64,000 bases of DNA from Hawksworthiomyces lignivorus (Eukaryota > Ascomycota > Sordariomycetes > Ophiostomatales > Ophiostomataceae): assembly GCA_002917075.1 (NCBI GenBank), contig NTMA01000004.1:682001-746000 (forward strand), read 5' to 3'. The translations under genes were made by a program, and so were the position numbers. The notes under the pieces are model-generated. The model had not been told where the DNA came from, did not search any database, and worked only from the letters and a program-made list of their open reading frames with translations. Shown one piece after another: positions 45,905 to 58,800 of this stretch; position 1 is the stretch's first letter; every line of letters starts with the position of its first letter.

Positions 45905-47009
45905 CGTTTCGCGTTTAGTGGATATATCGAGCAGAGATGGAAGGATGGCTCATTTTGCGACGAGAGTCCGTGTGGTTCTCCGCATCGAGTGCAAAGAAGA
46001 AATTCAAGTTGCCGTTGTGTCCTCGCGCTTCGTTTTGGCCTCCTGAAGCAGGGCTCTGGCGATGCGAGCGTTTCTGGCGATAATTCTAACCGGGAAGATC
46101 GAGGACGCTCAAGAGCTGCACAAGAGCTGCACAAGAAATGCACTTGATCCTCATACAAATATGAACGTGGCCTTGAAACTACAGGCGAGAAGGCGCGTGT
46201 CAGTGGCGAGTTTTCAATGAATGCGTTCACGAGCAGCTCGTTCGCTCAAGAGCGAGCAGTACGGAAAGGCCAAGAAGACAGGCAGAGCATATGCAAATTC
46301 GCTATATGTTCTGCTTTAGGCGGAGGTAAATAACAAAGGAGAGGTTTGTTGTGTCCTAAGAGTGATGAAACCCCGTCGCTTGCCTCAGAGCAAAACGGGC
46401 AAGAAGGAGTTTCCTAGACCTTGCTCGGATCACTGCAGTGCGCTTACGCAGATGGCGGGTCTGGGTCGCTGACGGGGCATGCCCAAGAGCTGGAGAGCAA
46501 GACCCGCTTGCGCGCCTACGACTACGAGTACGCAAGTACAAAGTAGGACAGCAGGCGTTCTGCGACCAAGTCACAAGCAGCATAACTCCATGCACGGGCC
46601 ACATTGACTCTATTGCCCAGGATATTGGGCAAAAAAAAAAGGCGCTGCCAAAATACGACATGATTATGCAACTCCGCATCTACTCGTATAGGGAGTTTCG
46701 GAGTTTTGAGGGCAGGAGGATTAGTACGAGGACGCTGCAGAATCAGGCAGATCGGAAGACGCAACTGAAAACCGCACAGTATGCATCTGCCTGCCAGCTG
46801 GCGACGTCTGTCATCCCGCCTTGAAAAATTATGCTACATACGTACAAGACAAGATGGTAAAGAGGACGGATCGGCCAGCTGATCGAACGGCTCTTCTTAG
46901 TTCTTATCCCTTAGTACAAAGCATGTTAACGGCCATGCGCAGGCTACGACATACTCGTATCCTCTGCGTATAAGTTGCATGAATAGCTATGAGCATTTCT
47001 GTCGTCTAG

Positions 47010-47037
47010 TTTTTTTTTTTTTTTTTTTTTTTTTTTT
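47010..47037. repeat. T28 homopolymer
   Basis: Twenty-eight consecutive T in the REI1 upstream region. Poly(dA:dT) of this kind disfavours nucleosomes and is common in fungal promoters. The exact length is unreliable. Confidence 0.85.
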
Positions 47038-47287
47038 GGATATTCGTACTCTCTTTTATACAGCAACTTTTCTTTGGTATTCCCTGTCATTCCTTCTTTT
47101 ATTAATGCAGAATCGCAATTGCCATCTGACATTTTTGGTTGGCAACTAAAGACCCTAAAAGCCCCACCTTCTAGAAGTCTTCTTATGCACCAAAAGGCGA
47201 TTATATCATTTTTGATTGTTTCTTTTATTGTTTCTTTTCGCTCTTGCCAAAATTCCATTTCTACATAGACGCTCATTCCCCGTCTAC

Positions 47288-47306
47288 TTTTTTTTTTTTT
47301 TTTTTT
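47288..47306. repeat. T19 homopolymer
   Basis: Nineteen consecutive T, about 250 bp after the T28 run and about 690 bp before the REI1 ATG. Probably part of the same nucleosome-poor promoter DNA. Confidence 0.85.
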
Positions 47307-47992
47307 ACGAAATCCGCTTCTGGAACTTCCCTTTCCCTTTGTTTCTGACCGTTTCCTACACCTTCTCCTAACTTGACACCATCACGAACACAATATTCTC
47401 TGGTCTGTTGTCTGTGCACCTACGTCCTCCCGGCGGACCCAGTCGGATCTTCTCACCAAAAATCTGTGTCTTGTCTTCTGACCTCGAAACGACGTCACTA
47501 CAGTTTATCGACAGCCTGTCTTAACGACTCAACTGAATTGGCTGTATTAGCATATGACTCTTCTTCAGAGGTGCTTTTTTTTCTAGAAGGAGAACGCAAA
47601 GTTTCTTGGGATCTCCCCGTTTCAACGACACTGTTCTCTTTTTTTGTCGCATTTTGCCAGGCTCGTAGTTTTTGAGCACATCTTGCTTCCGAGTGAATCA
47701 GCAGTCAAAGTGGCGAAAGTTTTCCACCGCTGGCTACTTAAACATACATACTCCCGATCCTTGAGAACATAGCCCAACGTTTCCACAAACAGTCTCCACT
47801 GCAAAACTTCCTTATCGCTACTGGTATCAATAGCGCCCCTCAATAAAACCCCTCCATTCCAACGATCGTGTACGTTTAAGCCCGGTTACAGGGTCAGAGG
47901 AAATACGCACAATCTGAGAGCAACGACAACGGATAGCTCGGTCTATTTATTCTTTGAACTCCACCACTTTCTCCTTTACGAGAACAGCAGCC

Positions 47993-49777
47993 ATGGCAAC
48001 AATTGCTGGCGGCCGGCCAACGACGAAGCAAGATGCTCCTTCGTCACACCCTTACAGTTGCAATACGTGCCAGGTTACTTTCCGGAACAGCGACCTACAA
48101 AAAGGCCATATGAAGGGCGACTGGCATCGGTATAACCTCAAGCGCCGGGTAGCCTCCCTTCCTCCCATAACGTCCGAGCTGTTCGCCGAAAAGGTGTTGC
48201 AATCACGAGCGACCACTGCCGCTGAGGCCGACCGAGCAAGTTACGAACGGGTCTGCAACATCTGTCAGAAAACTTACTTTAGCGAAAACTCGTACCAGAA
48301 TCATATTTCTAGCCAGAAGCATAAAGCGCGAGAAGCTCTTGCTGCTGTGCGGGGTGTGCCTAGCAAAGACGGCGACGATGCAAGCTCAGTTATGAGTTCT
48401 ACCTTCTCATTGGGTGAGCCACACCAAAAGGCAAAAGCAGCCGACGCCGACAGCCAGCTTGTCGATTCCGACGCCGAAGAAGAATTCACGCAGGTCGTTG
48501 AAGGCTTAAAGAAGGCAAACCTTCAAGGCAGCCAGGACAGCCAAGACAATCTTTCTCCGGTCAAGCGCCCTGCGAACCCTCGTCTGTCAGCCGGTCCCCA
48601 GCGCGGAATAGAAGCTCTATCACAAAATCCTAGCGAGCAGGGCACAGAGACTTCAACCGCCTCTCCGACACCAACTCCGTCTAAAACAGTCGAACCTGCA
48701 CATTCAATCAAGCTTTGCTTGTTTTGCAACTATGCTTCGCCCTCTGTGCCTCTTAATATCGCCCACATGGAACGGTTCCATGGCATGTTCATCCCCGAGA
48801 AACAATATCTCGTCGATCTTGAAGGGTTATTAACTCAACTTGAAACCCGCATCCGTGACGACCATGAGTGCATCTTCTGTGGAAAGATCAGGGGAGATGT
48901 ATTTGCTGTGCAGACTCACATGCGGGATAAAGCGCATTGCAAAATACCATATATGACACTTGAAGAACAGGTGGAGATTGGCGACTTTTACGATTTCCGG
49001 GGAACGTATTCTGATAGCGAATCGGATGACGAGGAGTGGGTTGAAGATACGACAGGACGGCAGAAGAATGGTGGCGCGAAGCTGGGAGCAAGACGGTCCA
49101 CGAAAACGACTACACTAGATGGCAACGGAGAAATGGCTGGCGGTGGCGATGACGGCTGGGAGACAGACAGTTCGGCATCTTCACTGGATTCCGCGGATCT
49201 CACTGCTGTTCCAGCTGATAACCATATTCAACAATACGAGCGTCTTGATAAACACCCGCACCATAGTCAAACCGACCCTAGAGCACACCACCAGAGAGAT
49301 GGCTGGCATTCCCACGCACACAAGCACAATCACGCCGTTTTTTATGACGAATATGAGCTGCATCTACCGTCTGGGCGCTCTGTTGGTCACCGCTCCTTGA
49401 ATCGATATTTCCGTCAAAACCTGCGGAACTATCCGTCGATGGCTGAACGCGAAAAGCAGATGCAGCTTGCCATTGAAGCTGGCATCGAAGTCGAGTCAGA
49501 TGAAAATGATAATGAAGACTCGGGAGCGGAAACTATAGGCGACGATGGCGGCTCTGGTGCTATCTCACGGATAAACCAGACAGGGTCACGCATCTTGGCA
49601 ACACGGCCTCCTCCGCGCAATGCACAAGGACTGGCTGGAGTGTCAGATAAGACAAAATCTGGCCTCCGCAAGTCTGAGCGCAGGGCAGTGTTAACTAAGA
49701 CTATTGCAGCAGACAAAGACAAGGTCAAGTACAGTGCCAAGTCCATTGGGCAAAGCTTTCGATTTTTGGGACGCTGA
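47993..49777 (+). CDS. REI1: Cytoplasmic 60S biogenesis factor Rei1 (C2H2 zinc-finger protein), 594 aa, single exon
   Basis: Rei1 binds late pre-60S particles in the cytoplasm, probes the polypeptide exit tunnel, and with Jjj1 releases Arx1-Alb1. The first ATG of the frame is at 47993 (MATIAGGRPTTK); a TTG 39 bases upstream is not a credible start. Zinc finger 1 is YSCNTCQVTFRNSDLQKGHM with the WHRYN(L)KRR motif (residues 22-50). Finger 2 is RVCNICQKTYFSENSYQNHI (near 87-112). After an acidic Ser-rich linker come the tandem fingers KLCLFCNYASPSVPLNIAHM (near 241) and HECIFCGKIRGDVFAVQTHM (near 291). These are followed by the conserved block LEEQVEIGDFYDFRGTYSDS. A His-rich segment (QTDPRAHHQRDGWHSHAHKH) lies near 440. 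The basic C-terminus, KVKYSAKSIGQSFRFLGR, is the exit-tunnel probe expected of Rei1. It is longer than yeast Rei1 (393 aa) through linkers, as in other filamentous fungi. Confidence 0.95.
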   Translation: MATIAGGRPTTKQDAPSSHPYSCNTCQVTFRNSDLQKGHMKGDWHRYNLKRRVASLPPITSELFAEKVLQSRATTAAEADRASYERVCNICQKTYFSENSYQNHISSQKHKAREALAAVRGVPSKDGDDASSVMSSTFSLGEPHQKAKAADADSQLVDSDAEEEFTQVVEGLKKANLQGSQDSQDNLSPVKRPANPRLSAGPQRGIEALSQNPSEQGTETSTASPTPTPSKTVEPAHSIKLCLFCNYASPSVPLNIAHMERFHGMFIPEKQYLVDLEGLLTQLETRIRDDHECIFCGKIRGDVFAVQTHMRDKAHCKIPYMTLEEQVEIGDFYDFRGTYSDSESDDEEWVEDTTGRQKNGGAKLGARRSTKTTTLDGNGEMAGGGDDGWETDSSASSLDSADLTAVPADNHIQQYERLDKHPHHSQTDPRAHHQRDGWHSHAHKHNHAVFYDEYELHLPSGRSVGHRSLNRYFRQNLRNYPSMAEREKQMQLAIEAGIEVESDENDNEDSGAETIGDDGGSGAISRINQTGSRILATRPPPRNAQGLAGVSDKTKSGLRKSERRAVLTKTIAADKDKVKYSAKSIGQSFRFLGR

Positions 49778-50180
49778 CGCTGTATAAACTGTGGTATGCC
49801 TTATTATTTGGTCTCGATGTTCCGGTAGAGTCTCATTGGATATGGTGTGGACAATTATTATTGTGTTCTTTTTTATTTCGTTTCATGTTCGTAACCTTCA
49901 GTTTCTTTTCCATGCTTATGGCATTGTGATGATGTTAATATGAGGAACATTCTGTATATATTTAACTTGTCCTTACCAGTGATGTTCTCCAACGCGAGGC
50001 AGGAATATTTTTTTATTATATCAAGCTACTCTGCCGATAGCTGCCAGATTTCGTGTCAGTAACATCCCCTATGATAAGGCACAGTAAACCAGAATGTTAT
50101 TCGTCACCACGGAGGTAGAAGCGCTATGTAGGTATAATAATAAAGAGAGGTTAATAAAACGAGAACACAAGGGAAAAATA

Positions 50181-50208
50181 TAAAATAAAATAAAATAAAA
50201 TAAAATAA
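50181..50208. repeat. (TAAAA)n microsatellite
   Basis: Five and a half perfect TAAAA units about 400 bp past the REI1 stop codon. Simple sequence. Confidence 0.85.
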
Positions 50209-52816
50209 GCGTACAGCAGGTTCTCACTAGCCGTCACCGACCCAGCTACAAATCCACCGATTATTGATTTGACTACAGGAGAGCGGACAGTATCCCGCTT
50301 TTTCCGATATCTATAGCCATACTTAAAAGACAGAAGGCAGTATATGATTATAGTGAATTATGCTTTGTTTCTTTCATAGGTCTCTTTTCTCAGCTGAGAG
50401 CCATACCAACCACTATTACGTGTTGCCTGCTTGAGTGACGACCTCTGCTTTTTTCACCTTCCGTCTGGATTAGGTCTTCGTCAGCGTAAAACAACACCAA
50501 GTAACTCTGATCTTTGACAAATAGTATATGGTATGCGGCTTGTTAGAGAGCAGAACTTATATCAAGAAATCTCCCCTGTTACTCTACGCCTTCTGATTAC
50601 ATCCATGGACCTAATTCCCTCAGCTCTAATTTGTTTTTTGCTACCAAATCATTAAAAGAGGAACAGGCCTCATGTCATTACAACGTACGTACTTTGACTT
50701 TCTGAACTTCGAAACTAGAATGGTCAGGAACACAGCCCAGAGCTGTGAGAGACAAGTACGGGTAAGTTGTTATCATTAATACACCTCTGCTGGACAGCAA
50801 ATATTGCACCTTTCGTTTTCGCCCTCGCTTCTTTCGGTTATCAAGAAGTAACATTTTAGACAGTATCACAGCGGTGTATGTTTAGGGAAACCACGAATAC
50901 ACAATGCGCAATGCAGGCTACGTCTAAGTTTTGATTTGTCTGACGTCCTTTGGAAGCATTATCACATATCCATGCCTTCCCCGAATCAAGAGTAACCATA
51001 ATAATCCACTTAGAGAGACTGCCATTATCATCACGAGGATGAGGCGGAAGTCCGAAAGTGAAAATAAAGAGGCAATGGAAGGTAAGTGATCATTGCAAAT
51101 CATTGATGAACTACGTCCACAGGCAGCGCCCAAAAACAACTGCCGGCTTACTTTGTTAAGTTCTACCCCCTCTCCTGTAAAATGATATCTTCTCCTTTCT
51201 TATAAAAACCTCTAGGAGTTGAGGATAGAAATCCAGCTATGCAACAGATATCACGGGGTCCCCTTTTTTTGCCACAGCCCAGCCGCGAGATGGCACAGCC
51301 TTCTCAGGGAAGCTCTCAGTTTCAAAATAAAATCGAAAGTATATTCTCTTTCGTTGCCCGAAAACGTGGGGGTTGCACTGTCAAATAGAAACAGCAAACG
51401 CTTACTTCCTTCTCCCATTTGTGGATTAATTCAGCCGCTCTATTTCTGAAGTCTTAATCCAGTTGCATAACGAGAACACAGTACACCGTCATCTTTGGGT
51501 TCAACTTGGATTTTCTTTTTCTTTTTCCTTTTCCTTTTTTTACCAAGATAGTTTCAAGCACAAGACAACCTCGAGTGAACATTTTTAGATGTGTAAGCCA
51601 AGAGGCAAGATAGCCTAGAGGGTAGTAAAAGTAGTGAGGCTAAAACTAATAATTACAATGGCAATAATAATAAACGTAAACGGGGCCGAGATTATTAGCA
51701 AAAAGTGAAAGAAACTATACAACTAGATAATATACCGTAAAAAAATTAAACGGTAACTAAAATGGACTCCAATGTTTGATTTTATCTCTTGAGCAGAGGA
51801 ACTTAAAATAATATTTTTGATGTAGGCTGATTTTTTGGTAATTTTTTTTTTTTTTTGAGTAGCGCGGGCATAAGCCATTTTGCGACTGCAAGTTGAGGAA
51901 TAGCCAGACATGCGTCGAACACCCAATAAAACAAAGAGGGAATATATATATGAATAAAAAAAAGAAAAGAAATAATTCTCTTGTCGCTTTCTGCCTTTCC
52001 ATGACCGCTAGACGGGCGGTCACACTGAGGGTGTGGCTGCGCTGGACGTGCATAATCCCAACATCAAGGGACAGTGTTCACAAAGGTCACCTGAACTTGT
52101 GACGACCAAGCCGAATGCCAACGCATCAGACACTACACAACCAAAACGGGCAGTAATGGGCAGCAGACCTTGGAAGACAACGAGTAAAGTTGGGGAGGGG
52201 GCAGCCGGAGGGGTAATGCACGAGATAATTCATAAACTGCTTTGGAGATAAAATTGAAGTAATAAAAAAAATAAAAAATAAAAAACAGGAGAAAAAGAAA
52301 AGGCCTTTGAAAGACTAAATGGTGCTAGGGATGTTAGTAGGTAAGACTTCAAATACAGTTTAATAGCGCTGCAGTAAAAGGCGAGATTTTTACCTCATGA
52401 TTAACATGGGACCTTCTATCTTCGCGATGAACAGAGCATCTGAAAGAGAACAAACAACACATACAAGTAAGAACGAAATCAGGAATTAATCCTATCAGAC
52501 AAAATTGGCACCACGGTTACAACGTAGTTTTAATTACTACAAATGATGGAATTCTAGATTGACATCATCTAAGACAAGAACTTCAACCCAAAGGCCTGAT
52601 GCTTTTCTTCTCCCTGCCAACTTTTATTACTACCGCCAACTCTGGTGGAGTGTCTCTCAATTTTGCCAAGAACATGGTGAATTTGGCTCTATCATCAATT
52701 GAAAAGAAGCGATATGACCACAACTGAACGGTGTAGACCTATCTTGAAGCGTATAGATAAAAGTAGGAGGCCATATTTACACACAGGGGACGGCCCGCCT
52801 ATGCAATGTGCAAATC

Positions 52817-52841
52817 GAGAACCTGGTACAACCAGGTTCTC
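52817..52841. repeat. Perfect 11-bp inverted repeat with 3-nt loop
   Basis: GAGAACCTGGT, then ACA, then its exact reverse complement ACCAGGTTCTC. It is GC-richer than its surroundings. There is no adjoining T run for a Pol III or intrinsic-like terminator, and no known element was recognised. Confidence 0.8.
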
Positions 52842-55800
52842 CTCGCGCCAGCAACTTTAATTGTTCCATGCAAATTTATTTGCTCAACAATTCTAAACGA
52901 GATTTTCAAAATTGGATGCCGTATGTATGTTCACACTCGCCACCCGGAGAGGGGAGTCCGCAGACACACTCTTTGCCTAGATGACAGGTATTCTTAAGTG
53001 ATGATGATGCCAGGGGCAAGCAAAACTATGTGGGTGAAAACAAGGCACAAGTCGCGGGAGCAAGGGCGAGTGGTGAACAGGCATTTAATCTGGTTTAGAA
53101 GTGAAGAAATGAATGAATATGACTTTATAAAATGCTACCGCAGTGAAGCGCAGTCCTTTATACCGCCAGCCCAGATTGAACGTGCGGCTACGTATCTGTA
53201 ATAGAAGCCATTAATACGTTTATGAAATTATGGAGAAGTGCATCTGTAAAGTTTTCATGTTTCTCATTTTTGTGTGAGAACAGCGGCACGAAAATGCCAC
53301 GCGCCCACCTTGCTGTAAAGCCAGGATAAGGTGCAACCCGGCTTTTGTTTTTGACCGCACTTATCTACATCCTAGGAAAACAAGGCAAAGACTAGGGAGG
53401 ACTGTTTCTTTCATTGGGACTGCAAAAGAAACTCGACGAGATTGCCTCACAAAGATAGCCTTCACAGTGAAATTAATCCCTACCGAAGACTGCGTCACCG
53501 CTGCTATAGTTACATAAGATGTATTGACGGATGTATTAGATTCTTCCACGCAGAAAATCGGGGAGCCGCATCCGATTTTTGTATCGTTAGCAACTGTTAC
53601 GCCATTGTACTCTGTATCTTATGCTTTACATACTTTTAGCGACATTCTCACTAACGAAAATTCAGCAAAATTCAACAAAATTCAAGCAGTTCTCGAATAG
53701 CAATAATTCCATGTGTGTTATGGCTGTGTCTTTTAAGTCTCCTTCATACCCCATACTCTGCCTGCAGCTTCTCCTCGGACCTATCTTGTCGTTGTATTGA
53801 GATATGCAATAAATAATTCCGAGCTACGAAATATGGAAGGTGAGCATCACTAAGTGAGGCTTATAAAGGTGTAAGCATCGGCAGCTAATGACAACCAGAC
53901 TCTCTCAATCGCTGTGACCTTGTCCGTTTTATGATGGTGTTTTGCATAAATCGCTACGAAGAGAAGAAAATAACACAAAATTTCGACCGTTACGCCAGCC
54001 GTTGATATAGCTCCACGTGTTTATTGGCTGTTCATCAGGGATTTTCAGAGCGGAACTTTCTTTTGGTGTCTGTGGTTGAGCCGGTATATGGATGGTAGAA
54101 GGACAACGCAAGTTTCTGCCTCTCTCCTATCCGTATCTAGCGGTGAAAGCGGAAAAGCCCAAACGCTCGGGCGCTATGCATACCATGTCGTCAAAAAGAA
54201 GGATAGAAGAAATGACACGGTGAGGATCAAGCAAAACCATTATTGCGACACTGAACGGCCCATACCGCGCCAGGTTTGTGTCTCGCATCTCCAAGCTAGA
54301 ATTCTGGGAGACGGGCGGGAGATGGTGTCGATGAGGCGTACATAGGCTCTTGAACATGTTCGTTGCAATTCGTGCCGGTGAAGATACGTGGAGAGTGTCT
54401 TTCCTGTGGTCATTTTCACAATACTTTTAGTAATGGCTGGAGGGTGGTCGGTCTGCACCCTAGGAGTCCGTGTCCTGCGCATGCGCTCTGTTTTAAATTT
54501 GCATTTCTCTTTATTATGCAGTCTTATTGTCTCTTTTCATTTAATTCTTTTCCCTACCATTTTAATTTCATTTCTTTAATATTTTTTTTTTTTTTTTCCC
54601 CAGACTTGTATTCCCAGTTTTTGGTCGGCCACGAGGCTGGATAAATAAGGATAATTTTCGCAATTCCAAGGAAGCTTCCATGAAACTCCGCTGTGGGGGG
54701 TGCCAAGTCACATTCCTGCTTGTATACTCCGATCGAACTGCATGATCTAGCTAGCGCCCGTTACAAGAGGTACTCGTACTCAGTCTATAATGACCAACCT
54801 CTGATCTCGTGCATCACCAAGCCTTCTTTGAGAAGGAAAAGAAGATAATTGATCAAGGATATGAATATTTCATGAGCTGCAGAATAGTGCCCGAAGTTCG
54901 CAATTTAGAACTTGCTTCATGTTGTCAGAAGACAGCTCTTTAACTCTTCAACCAACTTTCCCACCATCCTGCGAAAGCCAATTTCGTCTCGTCTTTTTCC
55001 TATACAAGCACAGCAGGAATGAGATCAGATAGTGCAATTCATGCACTCCAGAAAATCCCTTGTCCTATGCATCAAATGACGCGTGCAAAGCTGGACGCGA
55101 AATAGGAAAAATAAAAGTGGTGCTGCAAACAGTACGAGTGTGTTGAAAAAAAACCGAGAGACATTGCACTGTTAGAGAGATTAGAGTCCGTTGTGCACAC
55201 TGACTGCATCCATTCTATCGTCTTTTACCAACACTATTTGGTTTGTATAAAAAGAAGGGTGTGCTTCTTCAGCAACAGCTTAAAGCTTGTTAAGATCTAT
55301 TCTATACACATTCTTACCACTGAGTGCTGCAATCTTTTCAGACACTCCTCCCACAAAATTACGCAGGATTAAGAATATATTGACATTTCCTCGCATTCGA
55401 AGGCTGCAGGTTTCTTGTCAACTGCCACTGCTTTCTCTTGTTTATATGGCTTCTTACCTAAGCCTGCACATGGAAAAAGAGGTATTAGGTATAAAAACAG
55501 GAGAGAAAGCAACAAAGAGTATTGCTAAAGTAAGTAATGTTAACTCTTATGTATTCTAAAATTAGGCTTTGGTACTGTTTTGTTATTTCGTGCTGTGCAA
55601 ATTTATCTCTTACTGCTAATAGTGCTTATTTTTTTGAGCGAAGTAAATATATACTTAGGAAATTCCTTTTACTTTAGAGGCTATTGATCTCTGCTAGGCT
55701 CTCAATACCTTCTAACAAGTTGCTATTTTTAAGGTAAACCAGTCTGCTACCTGGTCCTAGAAAAAAGTTGGCCAGCGAAGAATCAAGAATAAATCTGACA

Positions 55801-58800
55801 AAATAGCGCTTAAAGAGCCTCGCACTTATCATTTTGGACCGTGATGTGTGAAACTCTGAGAGCGGCCATTCTACGCATTACCCGAATATCTTCATCAATC
55901 ATCAGTAAATATGTATGACTGTTTTGGCGGGTTTTAAAAGCAGTTTATGATGCATTTGATATCACTCGTACAATCAAAACAGGTAAAGAAGAGGCCAGCC
56001 CTAGCAAAGCGTTTTTATTTTACAACAAAGAAAGAGCCTTTTTTTGCAGACGAAAGGCATTTGGAGCAGAAATAACATTGCTCTAGATGAAGATAGCAGT
56101 TCTCGCTAGATCACGGACTACATAAACCTAAGGCTAACTCATAAACGTGAAGGTTAATGGTAGAAGGTCGTGAAACAGATAGTAACGACTGCTTTGGGTT
56201 TCTAGATTCATGTTCTATGAGGTTAGGCACGAAACTAAAGAGAAGATATATGCTTTACTTATTACCAAGTAGCTTTGTTAACAGATTTTACTTGCCTCGT
56301 GCTAAGTCGAATAAAGTATTAAAATATAATGATGATATAACAAGAGCGAAATTAAATCTCATTGATATTCCATCTTACTTCTCTCAAATATCGTCGGCTA
56401 CATTTGCTGCAGATTTGGTTTTGCTATTTGTCGGTTATCAAAACAAGGCCGCCAGTCAAGCATTTCTATAGGAATCTACGTGAAAAACTCAATGTCTGAG
56501 CAAGTAACTGATAACAAAGGCGCTCAAATTCATAGCACCTTTAGAATGTAAGCTTATTGTTTCCCCGCATGCTAGGAGAATACTATAATATATGATTAGG
56601 AGTCTCCCAGAGCCCCTTTTTAAATCATCTAATTAGAAGAGAAGGCTCCGGACTAATTTCACCTCACATTTGTAAGTAACCCTCCCCTTCTCCTCCCTAT
56701 TTTCCGCTCCTCTAAAAAAAAACCGGGGAATGCAACAACCAGTGCGCATAAAATATAATTATGAAGTCACAGGTCAAAGGAATAAAGATGTGGTGTGTGA
56801 TAGAAGCAACGAGCGCATTGCCGAATCATGAGGTGTCTGGCTTTCATTTTTCTGGATAGCTCTTTGCCTAGCTGCCCTTTATGATCGAGTCAGAGATTTT
56901 TTTTTTCAAGTTGGCGTGCTTCTGCTGCACACCACTAGCTCATGATGTCTCGACTTTGAGTGGCAACGTCCTTTGGAAGAATCAACAGCACTCCATGTTA
57001 CACGCCCCCTACCGCACTAGACTGCTATCTCCCAAAATGTGTTATTTCGAGGCAGTCCATATTTACTCTCACTTTCCGTATCAAGGTGATTTCATACGCC
57101 GACAGAAAGAACTGGCAGAATTTTCATATGATCAATGCCGACTTGCAACATTTGTTTCCTTTGTACTTATTGAGCATGAGTTAATGGGCTTTTCTCTATT
57201 CTCTACTTCCATTCAGAGCGCGCCTGACCCCATGAGTTTGGTACCGGTAGTAGTGTTCATGTGAGCACATCGTCGCCACTTGCTGTTAATTCTCTTGAAC
57301 AGTCGATTTCATTTCCCTGTTACCTTCTAGACAAGAAATTGAGGACATCAGTTTTAAAAAGTTTCTTTTTGTCTCTATTCCAGCAATTAACATTGTTTGG
57401 TACGGCTTTCTAACGGAGCCGTAAAAATAAAATAATATCAAACAGCAACTGATTTCATACAAGTGTATAAAGCTTGAGATTTTGTTTGCCCTCAATTTAT
57501 CGCTCTGTATCTTCTATTCCGTAGCCGCCGCCGCTCTTATCGGGAAATTCGGCAGTATTGCATTGACCTATACCATTCTACGGCTGGAAGGGGTCCTGCA
57601 GGCAGGCCCCAGAACACAACACTGCTGGTCTGTTACCGGCACTTGAAATCCTAGCGACTAGATATCCGAAATGCATAATTTAAGCTCTCCCAGATGGGCG
57701 TAGAACGGGTTGCATAATTCATTGCTGTGTTCATTGGCTTACCCACTCCCTCGCGTGCAAGGAAAATTTTAATCTCAATTTGCAGAGGCAAATGCATTCT
57801 TCGTATTCACATTTTTACGCTTCTCGCTGAGCCGCCTGTGCATGATATATAGTGTCCACGTGAACAAAAGCGGCATCTTTTTTTGAAATATCTCATTTAA
57901 TTCCCATACGAGCCATATTACCGTCTACCGTTTTTACTAGCTCCGTTCCAGAAGCTTCCAATACTCTCAAAAAAATCTGTCTTAGATACTTGATCTACCT
58001 GGAAGGTACCCATTGAACCTACATGGAATGGCTCTGTTAAGAACTGTTGCTAAAAATGAAGAATACAATAGTAGCCTTGCCATAACATATCGATGTGGAT
58101 GCAATATGCTGGAGAATTCGAATAACCATTAGCATAATTTTGAAGTAGAATCCATGTTAAACCGCCGTTCACTGATTCCCTTCAATAACAAGCAAACCTC
58201 GTTAGAATATAGCAAGATCATAAATTAAATATAAAAGGGGTTAGACTTCATGTCTTAGTATAATAATCATATCTTACTCATATAATATCAGTTAGCGTAC
58301 ACGACAGAATCAAGACACTGGTATAAAAGTCGAACCTGTTTGCGAGGCTTAATTTTGGACTATTGTTTTTTGATCATGGCTTTAGATATGTATTCGAAAT
58401 ACATCGTGGCTTAAAAGAACACGGTACCTTGAAACTAAACTGCTTCCCTGAGATCATCTCTACTTTGCAATTTCAATATTATAATACCACCTTATATTGT
58501 ACAATATTACTACCGATTTCACTTCAGCACTCGCGATTTGTTGTTCTATTTCATTTATATATATCAAGAGCAAATAACTTTAATTTACATGTGCAATTCG
58601 AGGATTACAGGTGAGCAGAGGCACCTATCTGCACATTCTCACATCGAACCGGGTATGTGGGAGCATAGATTTTCTCCGAAAGCACATCGGTCCTCCTGGA
58701 AAAACTAACATCAGAGAGAATTCATATGAGCAGGAAATAAGAGTTAGACAATGATTTAAAAGAATACGGTGTACTAAAATTAGTACTCAACGACTGGCGA

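Larger units (their letters stand above)
45905..47992. promoter_or_regulatory. Divergent promoter region between HUL4 and REI1
   Basis: A 2.09-kb region. The REI1 side, from about 47.0 kb, is strongly pyrimidine-rich with T28 and T19 runs, as expected of a long fungal leader and promoter. A short perfect inverted repeat, GCTCGTTCGCTC with GAGCGAGC, lies near 46235-46257. A 128-codon frame at 46438-46824 has no family features and a composition unlike the neighbouring genes. No RNA gene was recognised. Confidence 0.45.

Noticed and set aside
46438..46824. A 128-codon frame between HUL4 and REI1
   Set aside because: No domain, basic random-looking composition, and it lies in a probable promoter region.
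47954..47992. TTG-initiated extension of REI1
   Set aside because: The first ATG at 47993 matches the family start; the upstream codons lie in the leader.
56881..57264. A 127-codon plus-strand frame in the desert
   Set aside because: No recognisable domain, AT-biased codons and no splice or promoter context.
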